Source of the DNA: Nipponacmea schrenckii
Taxonomy: Eukaryota; Mollusca; Gastropoda; Lottiidae
Direction: 5' to 3'
Length of the DNA stretch: 64,000 nt
Assembly: GCA_030562195.1 (NCBI GenBank)
Contig: JAUJPP010000005.1
Coordinates: forward strand, 39,481,106 to 39,545,105
The position numbers and the translations under genes are program-made. Below are positions 10,041 to 21,556 of this stretch, piece by piece (position 1 is the first letter of the stretch; every line of letters begins with the position of its first letter). The notes below the pieces were generated by a model. It saw nothing but the letters and a program-made list of their open reading frames with translations. It was not told the DNA's origin and did not search any database.

Positions 10041-12192
10041 AACTTAAGTGTTTATTATTAGTATCTTACAATAATATACATGATAGTGATATCACAACAG
10101 AACTTTCGGATTATTGTTGGGGTTTCAGTGTATACGGAAGAATAATCTGAATTCCTCGGGGTGCAGTAATTGAATTAACAGAAACCATTAGTCAAAACCC
10201 GAACCTTTATCATCATATATTGATGATATACACCTACAAGGAAACCTTTTACATCGCCCAAACTTCGTCACAAACCCTCAGCCCAAGGCGGGATGGTTGC
10301 AACTAATTTCAGGCGGGTTAGGATCAAGAATTGAAAAAGTAAATAATGACTTTCAGCGAAGAAATTACACACCATTCATAACTGTTTCATTTTATGAAAA
10401 AATAAGTCTCTGTTTACATACATCCTACTTTAAAATTGTGACAGCGTTATGGCTTGGTTAAGCCTTGAATCTCAACCTACACCGACCTGGAATTAAATCA
10501 ATCCAACGTCTAGAAGACAATATAAATGTAAGTAAAGGATGTTACAAGTCAGAAGAGTAGTTTGAGATACTTGACATCCAGCTTACAACCAGGTAAATAT
10601 TGACTTTTTTATTCGAAAATATCTGTATATCTTACCATTTTATAGTATTCTGGACGCCATTCTTTCGCCAAATTAAGTAATTTTATTACATTTAATATGT
10701 ACGTTCTGTTTAAAAGTACCCAGAATTTTCAAATTTAATGTAGACTGCTTTTTCAGTCGTTGATGAGCTCAGGTCGCCTAAAATCCAACATTTAATTCTG
10801 TACTCTCGGGTGCCGCATATAACAAGGAGTTGTTTGAAATACATTTACTGTTACTTTCCAACTGCGTTAAAATTGATTCATTATACATGGACAGTAAAGG
10901 TTTCTACGTGTAAAGGGTCCACCGAGTTTAATCCATGGATTAGAGAAATATATAGAAATTATAAAGAGGTTTTCTCAATTTGTTAAGTGTATCGGGAATA
11001 CTGGTGGTATGACTTTGTACCATTCCAATTTTCAATCAGACTACTGTGATACCTGCAATTCCACTAAAACTAATTGGATCATGTCACTAGTCGCATATAT
11101 GCTCGTACCACTTCAGAACCCTCGCTATAAATTTAAAAACCGCTTTATAATCTCTTTAAATGAAACAAGGTATTTTATTTAAGAGGTACCTTAGGTCTTA
11201 TACCAGGATCTAGAAAGTTTGATTTTCAGTGACTTGTTGGTAACTTAAGCATTTGCGAAAATCTAAAAGGTTGCTGGCTGTACTTATTCGGCATTTGTGC
11301 TTATTGCTAGTTTTACAATTGATCATAAAGCGATCATCCAATACATAGCACTATAATTGCTTTGGTATCGAATGGTTTGAATCGTCGATGAACCTTAGTC
11401 CGAATTCAAGAAACAGAAACCAGGTTAACAAGAAATGTCAAGATATAATGTTTTAAAAGCCCACTACTTGACATCTCGACCCGTTTTAACTGACTTTTAT
11501 TTTTTTGGTGACATAAACAATATTTATTTAGGGTCCAATTATAAAATAGTTGACATTTGAAGAATGAGAAGAGTTACTATATCTATGGATTTTTATAATT
11601 ATCGTAAGACAGAAGACTGACTAGCATCCGCCTTTATTGAACAATTAAAAATATGGTATCTTTTCAAAGCTATTCAAACACTCACAAATAAATCTAATAT
11701 TTGACTAAAAGTATCAGAATATGTCAGAATAGTTATTGTCGAGATGTTTTTCAGCTGTTAAATTTTTATACAAAGACACATTTTAAACAGGCCCGTCACC
11801 AGAACTGAATTGGTGCTTGGGACCTTATTTTTTCCCCTGGTTCTCCTACTCCCCCAGGGAAATTTCGAAACTAGAAGACCGGGGAACATATTTCTGACGA
11901 TACATTCTGAGGTGCCGAAATCACAATCAAAATTTTTTGGGAATTTATTTTTTGTAAATCAATTAATTTCTGGTAACTGAAGAAAGGACAATTGGTGAGG
12001 CTAAATTCTCACTAGTCGGGGATTCGGGGCCCAGCACCCATTGTCACCACCATAATGACGGGGCTGATTCTAAATTCTATTTTAAAACTAATGTTTTATA
12101 ATCATTGACCAAATATATGTAATAAGAAACAATAACATGAAAAGACAGTGGCATATTTCATTCACCTTCGGTTCCCGATAATCGAACAATCT

Positions 12193-12260
12193 TTAAAGGA
12201 ATACTGCCTCTTAGAAGAACATAAAATTTAAAAATTGTAAACTTTGGCAACAAGAACCGC
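12193..12260. mobile_element. TTAA-ended MITE family, one-end fragment
   Basis: TTAAAGGAATACTGCCTCTTAG followed by AACATAAAATTTAAAA matches the left terminus of the family. No matching right end was found within 400 bp. Confidence 0.65.
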
Positions 12261-12748
12261 ATCGTAAGAGTCACCTATTTCGGTGAGACACGTAGGAAAT
12301 GACTTAGACTGGTTGATTAATAAGTTTATATGTAAAACATACTTTCTATTATAAAGTTACCTCATTTAACATGTTTAGATCTGTAGATGTCAACATTTCT
12401 CATTATCGCTGTCTGGTTAGATAGCTACTTTCAAACATTTACATCTTTTATTCGTAAAGGACGATTGTTCTGATAAAACACTTGGAAAGCATATCGCCGA
12501 AATAATCACTGAAAATATTGAATGTAATTTTAAGTAGATGCGACAATGAATGGTTGATGTGTTTCAACAATAGGGCTGCTAACAACTTGTAACATCCGAG
12601 AGAGCATTAGGAATTGCTACATTCAGTCAACCTTCAATGAGCTCATCTTTTTCTCATCATTTCCAATCAGTTGAAAGGCCTAGCATTGAAGTTTTGCCAA
12701 CACATTCAGCTTTACGGAAACTGCATAGGATTGGATATCTGTAATCAG

Positions 12749-12960
12749 TTCGGCAATCCTCGGCAGTGTCCGTAAAGTTGAATCTATATGTCAAAGCGCT
12801 AGCAGAGATTTCACAGTGGACTGTTTGCAGTTGCTCCATTCGCCGATTCTCGGTATTTTTCGTAAAGCTGAATCTGTGGCAAAGCTCTAAAGGAATTTGA
12901 TGGTAGACTGTTTGCAGTTGCTCCATTCGGCAATTCTCGGCAGTTTCAGTATAATGTTTT
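12749..12960. repeat. Three-copy tandem repeat, period ~89 bp
   Basis: TCGGCAATCCTCGGCAGTGT (12749), TCGCCGATTCTCGGTATTTT (about 12839) and TCGGCAATTCTCGGCAGTTT (about 12927) mark successive units, with TTTGCAGTTGCTCCATTCG shared between units two and three. The minus-strand frame 12657-12926 is a by-product of this repeat. Confidence 0.75.
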
Positions 12961-13584
12961 GCCCACGTTATACTATCGAAAAATGTGTTGCCAATCTAAG
13001 TAGTTATCGAAGTTGTTCTTAATCTAAAAAAAATTCGGCAGTTTCAATCAATTCGATTGCCTTGTAAGTGATGAGATAATTTTAAAAAGCCAATTGACAT
13101 AGACACACCTTAAGATAGAGATCCTTTCCAAAATTAAACTGACAGTGAGTTCACTATACGTGCAAATACATAAAGTATATCCCGATTTTTCACAATTGAT
13201 TTTACAATGAAAAGTGACAAATCAATGTTAGATTTATTTATAGATTAAACTAAACTCGAGAATTAAAGTATTGTAAAGTCTAATTAAAAACTATTTAATC
13301 GAAAACAAAAAAATCTTTTTTCAGTGGCGTGTTTTCCACGGAAAATATGTTTGTTATCTGGGAACAGCACGTTGTATGCTCTTTTCCAAAAGCAAGAAAG
13401 CACGTGTTGTTTCTGTGATTGCCAATTCTCACTCTGATGCGATTTCTGCTGTTACACCTTTAACAAGCGACTATTTGAGATTTGGGCATACTTCTATGGT
13501 TACGATGATATCTATATAGTGTACTGCAGTGAAAGTCAACTGTAAATGCACGAAATACACCTTATATACGTGAAACTATCTTAA

Positions 13585-13652
13585 TCGACACACCGTCTTC
13601 ATTAGCCCATTAGGTGTAGAATAGTGGGACGTAAAACTCCTTTTATTTTATA
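13585..13652 (-). mobile_element. Fragment of the GAGCCACCGCGGCTCC family (head, inverted)
   Basis: CCGTCTTCATTAGCCCATTA, then GTGGGACGTAAAACTCCTTTT, is the reverse complement of the family's 5' segment. Confidence 0.7.
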
Positions 13653-13937
13653 GACACAGAATATTTGAATAGTAGTATCTGAATCACAGATCTAATTGCT
13701 GACTAGCCAAATTTTGGAAGAATTTACTTTATATCGATCGGTAGCAGGCATCTTATAGTCAATCAGAGGTCAATATTTACGATCGTCCAGTCAATCCACA
13801 CTATTGCTAATATCTCTCAATCTCAGCATTCTTGATTGCAATAATTCAATATATTCCTGGTGTATTCATTTAACTATACTGTTTTATAAACAATATATTA
13901 TCAACGTTTTAATATTAATTTGTTTGTTTATTTCAGA

Positions 13938-16777
13938 ATGAATCCAACAATGAAGATGTTTATACTTGTATTATCCAGTGCAGTTCTTGCTGTTTTCGCT
14001 CAAGATGGTGAGTTATCTCTAGCAATTTGATCAGATTTTTATTTACTGAAAGTAGATACAATTTTTCTTTCTAAAAAGGCTAATGTTTAACCTACACACA
14101 CATTGGTAATTTTAATTTGAATATTGAGATGAGCAGGTTTCTTTTGAGACTAGCTTACAAAAATCTTCAAAATTTATGAGTATTTTGTGTTCGTAGTCCA
14201 ACTAAAACAACAAAATAAATTATATTCTATTTGGAACCTAAATGAGTTTCATCTTATTATGGGCATGTTAACCATGTATATACGATTTATGTAAATCTTT
14301 AATCCCTGTATCATTCCATTCTCTTATTTCAGCCCCCGTTTGTGAATTTCCACCGGAATGTAACTATCCGGCTATGCTGAATTTAACATCTTGTTCATGT
14401 TTCTGTGCTTACGAAGAGCATCAAGATCCATCAAAATTCTTTGTTGTCATTCCGAATTTCCCTGTGAAGATACCAATGTCTTGTTCGGCTACTCTGGTCT
14501 GGGACCAACAACTGTGTACCTGTGTACTTCCTTCTGTTATTGATACAACAGTTGAAGGTATGTAGTATTCTAAACCTGGTCATATCCCTTCTGCGGGATG
14601 CAATTTTTTTGTTTAAGATAGTCGAAATTTACATAAAATGGAAGACAATTTATTTTGCAGATGGGATGTAACTTGGAGACTTTCCGATAACGCTTCTCCT
14701 CACTATGAAATTCTTTGGGCTATTTTACAATATTTCCAATTTCTTCTATCATTTCAGATGTATACGCAAATGCTGTAGATTGTACAGTTCTGACCGATCT
14801 TAGAAGCGATGGTATGGAATTTAAGAATTTTGATGGGTATTATACAAAGAAAGAAAATGGTGCACCAATACTGTTAGAATCAGTACCTGGAGCTGTTGAT
14901 GGTAAAGCTGCTCGATTTGAAGGCAACTCTTTATATCTTGCTGTATTTGAATACAATGATTTGACATCAACTTCTTTCTTTAAACTGAGAGTTAACCCAG
15001 ATGATAGCAACCAAACTTATGCCGACAATAACCAATACCTTCTGTCTGATGCCTGCCCTGGTCATCCTAATGCTGCTACTGAACTGATCTACAATCCAAC
15101 CAGTGGAAACTTTACCCTTAAAATGAGAACTGCCTACAACAGCCAAGCTACTTGCGAAGGAGTTGCACCTGTAAGTATGATTGGATTACATGTACGTTGA
15201 TATTCAGGTTTGCGGTAGCCTATAGTAGACCATGCGATTGACTACCGTTATAACAATGATGGGTTCTCCAGGCCATCGAACACACAATACAGCTCAACGA
15301 CAGACTATTGTTCTTTGCAACTTTTGGTAAAATCGCTTTTATGGTATAGTCTATGCTCAAAAGATAATTTCGTCGGCGCTTTGAAATTTATATTTGATAT
15401 ATTGTCCATCAACTTTCCAACATACGATCTTTTGTCTTTCTTATACACTTACCAAATTACTACTTTCAATTTATCAAATTTGTCTTCATTGCAGAATGTT
15501 GACGGTTGGTTTGATATTTCAATCAGTGTATCTAATGGTGAAACAAGCTGGAGTATTAACGATTTCGCATGTCCAATCCTCGGTGGAACTGGTACGTATA
15601 TCTATTAAATTATATCACAAATCCCCATAACAGGGGAAAACAAAAATATTTCTGAGGCAGGCATTTAGCCAAACGTTAAACAACAGGAGAATAGTATATA
15701 TACGTATAATATTTGTTCATCAATGCCACTCTATAATATAAAATCAAATTCACTAAATCGCAGATATCTGAATGGAATAGACTTGGTTTATTTGAATCTT
15801 CTTGCTAAAATTTATGTCTTCTCTTTAAGCTAGTATAAGGAAGATATCTCGGCAATATTTTGATTAACGGATAATTTTACATAGTAATTATTCTGTTCCT
15901 GGTAGAAATTGTGCGGATATCGCGGTTTCCGGATTATCTGCAGTCGGTTAAACGGGATTCTACTGTATTAGAATTTGGTTTTGCAATCTGACAATGATAA
16001 CACTCTGTTTCTGTGTAAATATCTTTGTTATACAATTGAATAGCGCTGAAATCTATCTTCCTTATGAGACACTACTTATTTTCTGTATAACATACACAAT
16101 TGCAGTATAAACAATTTCTCTTCCTTTCAGGTAACATTTATAACAGTAAATGTGGACTAACATTAGGAGGAAACCCCATGACTGACTCTGATGCCCAAGA
16201 TTTCTATGGTTATATTGATAGCGTAAGTAGTTTTTGCTGGAGATTCCTTCCTATTTATGCCCAAAAAATCGATTTGATCAAAACAATGTGTTCCTGTATT
16301 TGCTCAAGTGACTGCACTTTGCCCTTATTCATACATGTAGGTGCGTAAAGAAGACAAATCCTAAAATTAAACAACTGCGTTTCAGTTAATTAGATTGATA
16401 AAATCTTACATTATGGATATTATGGATTCAATATTTTCATGGTTTACTTTAATTAATCGTTATGCTTAAAGTAATACTGCGTCTTAGAATAGACTAGGTG
16501 TTTTGGTTTATCAGATTATGTAATGTTTATATTAAGTTATTTAAGACAGCAGGTATATTTAATGATGTATATATGTTCTTATTGGCCAGGGTTAAATATT
16601 TTTAAATTTTATGTTCATTCTAAGACGCAGTATTCCTTTAAATTGAGGAACAACTTTATCTGTCATATACCCCACAACGGGTTAAGTAACTGAAATCTGT
16701 AATAGAATATTGTTTGATTGTTTCAGGTTAAAGTTATCAAACACTGTTCTGCAGAACCTGTACCGATTTCTGCCTAA
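13938..16777 (+). CDS. Secreted Cys-rich (chitin-binding-like) plus LamG/ConA-like domain protein
   Basis: Six exons join in phase to 315 codons plus stop: 13938-14007, 14333-14557, 14758-15170, 15495-15591, 16131-16222 and 16727-16777. All introns are GT-AG. Residues 1-22 form a signal peptide (MKMFILVLSSAVLAVFA core). Residues about 25-98 hold eight cysteines in a compact domain ending W-D-x-x-x-C-x-C, resembling a peritrophin-A/CBM14 chitin-binding module, though spacing is atypical. Residues about 104-315 look like a LamG/concanavalin-like jelly roll: NSLYLAVFEYNDLTSTSF near the start and CGLTLGG...FYGYIDSVKVI near the end, the classic LamG finish. The pairing of chitin-binding and LamG modules occurs in molluscan shell-matrix proteins of the Pif/BMSP type, which also have a VWA domain absent here. 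A role in extracellular or shell matrix is inference. The first coding exon starts one base after an acceptor, so a non-coding exon lies upstream. Intron 5 contains a MITE. Confidence 0.85.
16466..16641. mobile_element. TTAA-ended MITE in intron 5 of the LamG gene
   Basis: TTAAAGTAATACTGCGTCTTAG at the left and CTAAGACGCAGTATTCCTTTAA at the right; 176 bp, both ends in TTAA, no reading frame. Confidence 0.85.
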
Positions 16778-16852
16778 ACCATGAGTGTTTCTACCACCAC
16801 AGTCCCATAGTTCATAATATATCATTCTGTACAGATAACAACTATTTATGAT

Positions 16853-16858
16853 ATTAAA
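16853..16858 (+). terminator. Candidate polyadenylation signal of the LamG gene
   Basis: ATTAAA lies 76 bp after the stop codon and is followed about 20 bases later by a GT-rich tract (TTTGTCTGGTGTATGG), the usual arrangement of an animal poly(A) site. Confidence 0.5.
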
Positions 16859-17907
16859 ATATTTCTCATGTATTCTTCACTTTGTCTGGTGTATGGGGGT
16901 GGGTCGAAAATCATTGGATCGAGGTTTGCTGAAGGTGGAGTGGGTCATGTCCGCACCCTCAGGCCCGAGAAGCCGTTGTCCACATTGCTTTTGTGAAAAC
17001 ATTTTATTTTGAAATCCAACAATTTTTTAAGTCTTCCTGTGCGCTGGTGTCTGCTAGATTTAGCGATTCCACCACAGATCCTAATTTTGAAAATGGACAT
17101 GCTCTTGCATTCTGCTAATCACGGACACTTCTATCACGGTTGCCTTACACCAAAGTGATAACAAGGTGCGTATTGTGGCGAAAAATGAAATGGTCATGAG
17201 TTCCAAAGGTAACACGTAACTCACAATTCAGTTAAATGAGAAACTTCCTTCGGGTGTCCGTTTAAACACCCCGGCACCAATTTACACTTATTGATGCATT
17301 ACCAAGCCACTGACAAATTTACAATCAAACTAGTCGACTTATTGGTAGAATATTTTTTACAATATCAGTGATAAATATTTCTGATGAGTTTTATCAGTGT
17401 GGTACTGAAATGGTGCAGCACTTTACTTTAAGTACCTCTAACACTATAGTGATCACTAGTTGCGAATTAGAACAGTGGTCATAAGTATCAAACGCACTTC
17501 TCAGTTTGTCAGTTGCGTTTGGACCTCATGACCTCTTCCATCATTTACAACAAATGCATCTGAAGTCGCAATTGGATGGTAGCAGCTACATCATGAATTA
17601 CGCGACGAATTTGCCAGATAAAGTTGGCCTATATTTACACTGTTGAGGAAATGTCTGATGTACTAAAATATATTTTTATTTACAATAAAAGGACACATGC
17701 ATACATTGGGTATAATATTACTGTATCATATTTAAGGGTAAGTCTATCTTTGGTTGAAATCTAAATTAAGGCAAGGGACCAACCAGACTAACAACACAAA
17801 TTGTCTTCCAGTCATCACCACATAATTTTAAAACAGTTCTCGTTTGATAACATAAAATACATGATAGTTCTTGTTATACAGTTATATAGTTAAATAAATA
17901 AACAACT

Positions 17908-18065
17908 AAAGCAATACTACCTCTAAGAATGGACATAAAATTCAAAACCTCTAACTTGGTCAATAAGAGTATATATTCATCAGTTGGACTTCATTTGGTT
18001 TCATAACTAAAGAATATTATTTCTATATGATATATCCATTAAACTTTGTAATTATTGAAGAAGTT
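17908..18065. mobile_element. TTAA-MITE family, diverged fragment
   Basis: AAGCAATACTACCTCTAAGAATGG followed by ACATAAAATTCAAAA and GTCAATAAGAGTATATATTC matches the left terminus and subterminal block of the family. The right terminus is lost. Confidence 0.65.
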
Positions 18066-18901
18066 TAAGTGTGTCTCCAATAAAATTAATAAACATTTCT
18101 TCCTTCCTTCCTCAAAATGACTTACTTAAATGTATTTTACTTAGTTTTATGGATTTATTGGATTATACAGAAATTTGGCGTAAAGTAACGACACCGGGTA
18201 CGTCGATTGATGAACAAAGACTCATTTTGGCCGTGTTTAAAAAGTTCAATTTTTTGGTCATCATAAGAGGTAGTACATATTACTATAATACTGAGTGGGT
18301 ACACAAATATATTGGCAAAACAAAAATTACAGCAATGGGATAGTAATCTTTTAATGACAGCCCTGTATATCTATTATCAGAGCAATATTGTGGCCTGTGA
18401 AGAAGTCTAATCAAAATCTAATCAAATTTTAGAAAAATAAAATAAAGTAAATTGTGTTTTACGTCCTACTTTTCTGAACATATTTGGCTAATTCGTACAA
18501 TAATTTTGTACTAATCAAACTAATTAACAATCGTCATCCAGTCAATCAGGTGTTATGTATTAACGGAATTGTTAGCTTGCTGAACTTCAGACGTCATACT
18601 GAAAATGATTCACCATTATACAAATAATGCAGGTCTGTTTAAATATTGACGAAATGTCCATGACAATGGTCTCATTTACAATCCAAGGTGTATATTTACA
18701 GTAGAAAGATAAACGAATATAAGAAATTGAACACATGTGAGTATCAATGAAATAAAAACACAGGTGATGGCAAGTGTTAAAATTTAAATCTTATGTATCA
18801 AATGTTATTGTTGACCCTGTAACAAACTTATTACCCTACCGCTGTAGATATCATTCAGCCTACTTTAACATTAAATAACATTAAAAGTGTATGCTTACTC
18901 T

Positions 18902-18985
18902 TCTAGATACCTGATACAATTGGTATACGTGATAAATGGATATACTTCTAGATACCTGATACAATTGGTATACGTGATGATGGAT
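18902..18985. repeat. Two-copy tandem duplication, ~45 bp
   Basis: TCTAGATACCTGATACAATT followed by GGTATACGTGAT...GGATATACT occurs twice in a row with one short indel. Confidence 0.9.
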
Positions 18986-20774
18986 ATACTTCATCATATG
19001 AAAGTTGAAAACTGCTACCAATGCTGATCAATATTGGATTTTGGGTTTCGTTTTGCGACTCGGATTGAAAGTACTTTGTTTATTTATTAAAAGATATAAT
19101 TTCAACGTTCAACGCAACATTTCGAATCAGATAGCTGCTGTTAAAGAGTAAGTACGTTTTGTGATTTGCATAACTGATTACTGACGGATAAACACTGAAC
19201 GGGGTAACACATACGGAGAAAAATTAACCACAATGTGTAGATCAGGGCCCTTATTTTCAGAACGATCTTAACACTAGGACGTCCTAGGGGTCATCCCTTC
19301 AACACTGTTTCTAGAATGTCCAAGCGCTAAGATTGTTTCAAGATTGGTTTATTCTTGATAACATAAGATGAGTTTAGTGTTCCAATCATCTGATTGGTCA
19401 ATCACTAAAATTAATTTTAAATTTATTAGCATTAAATCAGATTATTGAATTTTCAAAATATTTTTTAAATTTTATCTTACTTTTAAGTTTTCGAAAATTC
19501 GGTCCCAGTAATTTAAAAGATATTAATCAAAAGATTATTACAATAAAATATGTCCTAAAGGATTTACTACAAACATCAATTATATCTATCACAGATAGGC
19601 ATTTCATTAAACCATGTCAACTGGTTAGACAAGAAGTGAGATAAAACATGAATGAAACACTAACTATACCAAAGGAAATGAAATCTTAAAGACAATAATA
19701 AAGTTTTACACTGAGATTTTTAAAATTTCCTCCAGGTTAAGAAATGGTGCGTTCTATATTCAAAATTATACAATATATAAAGATAGCTTGCAAGGCAAGA
19801 TAACATACGCCCACACATCAGCATTGTCAAATTTTTTTCTTTGAGTTAAAAATTGTAGCTTCTTTTTTACCCACAAGAAATGTTGACAGACCAACAGACA
19901 TTCCGACGGACAGGGTGATGACAATATACGTCCACATATTCATGTTGGATTGTAAAAAATAATAAGTTTCAAATATTAAAGAAATAAGAAAGAAAATAAG
20001 AAATAACCAGCAAGAGGAGAATAAATCTATAGAAAAAAATATGAGCGTTCATTTTCAGTGCGGTTATTTAACACTTAGATTTAGGGAAGAAAGGGACTGT
20101 TATGAATATGTAAGGTTACTCTTGAATTTGCTATAGGCTATAGTGATATACTTAAACTTAACTATCAGAATGTGTAGGTTCATTTCAGACTGGGCAATAT
20201 TGGTAAGTGGATATCCAGTATTTATCATTATTACAATGTGGGTGTATATTGCCATATTTCTTACTATTTTTTTTTCCATTTAAAAATTTAAACTTAAAAA
20301 AACAATACATAACTCCTAAAACTCCCAGTCTTGTATATCTTGAAAAAAAAAAACATCTGTTTATATATTAAGTTACTGTTGATGATTTTATCAGTTCCAA
20401 AACTGTACAGTCAATACTGGTCAACCGTTCACCTCTATTCTACCTCTATCAATTCATCCTGATACCAGTTTATCATCCAGGTCTAGGTACAGAGTAATTA
20501 ACACAAAATAGAATACAAAGCTTTTCAACAATCCTAAATATTTCTAAATGGCATGCACTCCTTCAAAAACTTCAAAATAAAACTAAAATTTTTGGCACAG
20601 AAAATAATAAATACATGAACATAATACAAAATAAATAGAAGATGACTAATAAATCATGCACTATAAGATATATATATATAGATGCTTTATGGGATAACAC
20701 TGTTAACCCTTCTATTAAGGAAATTAATCATTTCAAAAGACATCTATTTTAGAATAAAAATGTCATTACCAAAA

Positions 20775-20925
20775 ACAAGCTGCCATATCATTTGCTTGGT
20801 AACGTTGAGATAAACATTAGCTGCTGGATCCATTCTTAATTAGCATGGTATTGTCCGATGAGCTAAACTTTATTACTCATAATTCCAATCAACCCAGCTG
20901 TAAATGGGTATGGAAAATCTGGTAA
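20775..20925 (+). mobile_element. SINE-like repeat family B, second copy
   Basis: TTTGCTTGGTAACGTTGAGA, then TTACTCATAATTCCAATCAA and CCCAGCTGTAAATGGGTATGG, in the same order as the copy at 8584. Confidence 0.6.
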
Positions 20926-21556
20926 AAATCAATGTCAAGTGGTTTGGTCACGGACCTGATAGATGGCAGACAGGATCCTTTGTGAATCTAAGTTGTTATC
21001 TTAGTAAAAGTCATTTTCATATGCCCAAGATTCAAATGGCAAGAAAAGTGGTCTCATTTCAACATTGCTTTGGTTATAATAAATCATGATCAGAAAGTAA
21101 GAATTTAACTGAACACAAAACAAAGAAAAACTTTGATGGATTATGAAGTAGTTGGTGTAAAAACACTGATAAAAATATGAAATGAAATGTCTACACCAGC
21201 ATTTTAGTCAGATAAAAAATGACCAAGCTTGTCTCAGACCAAAATATCTATAATTGACTTGTCATGATTGAAATATACCCTTTCACAAAATGAATACATA
21301 GAATAATCAAACATTACTCTAGTAAATTCTTAAATCAATAAATCAAACAACTGTAAAACAAAGACCCTTTTTTCAGCATTACTAATACATGTAATTATTA
21401 AAAATTGGAAACCATGATTTGTGTAAAGATTATGACTATTGCTAATAAAAATGATTCTTGTTTACCAAATTTTTGTTATAAAAACATGAATACCTAAATC
21501 CGTAGGCTGGGAAAGTGTTTATTAAGATCAATCTATCCCATAATAGTACTGATATA

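Larger units (their letters stand above)
10041..13936. other. Gene-poor region upstream of the LamG gene
   Basis: No coding exon is supported. A TTAA-MITE fragment begins at 12193 and a three-copy tandem repeat lies at 12749-12960. The stretch GCTTACAACCAG at about 10581-10592 is followed by GTAAAT and could be the donor of a 5' UTR exon for the gene at 13938, whose first coding exon begins right after an acceptor; this is speculative. Confidence 0.4.
16880..20774. other. Gene-poor intergenic region
   Basis: No exon with credible splice sites or protein similarity on either strand. It contains a one-ended TTAA-MITE fragment at 17908-18065, the duplication at 18902-18985 and low-complexity AT sequence around 19430-20700. 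The frame at 18071-18343 has no supporting feature. The part near the right end may be 3' UTR of the minus-strand STIMATE gene. Confidence 0.4.

Noticed and set aside
12657..12926. 89-codon minus-strand frame
   Set aside because: It spans a three-copy tandem repeat; repeated MEQLQTV is an artefact.
14374..14565. Treating each short frame in 14.3-16.3 kb as a separate small gene
   Set aside because: They are consecutive exons of one gene, with matching phases and GT-AG introns.
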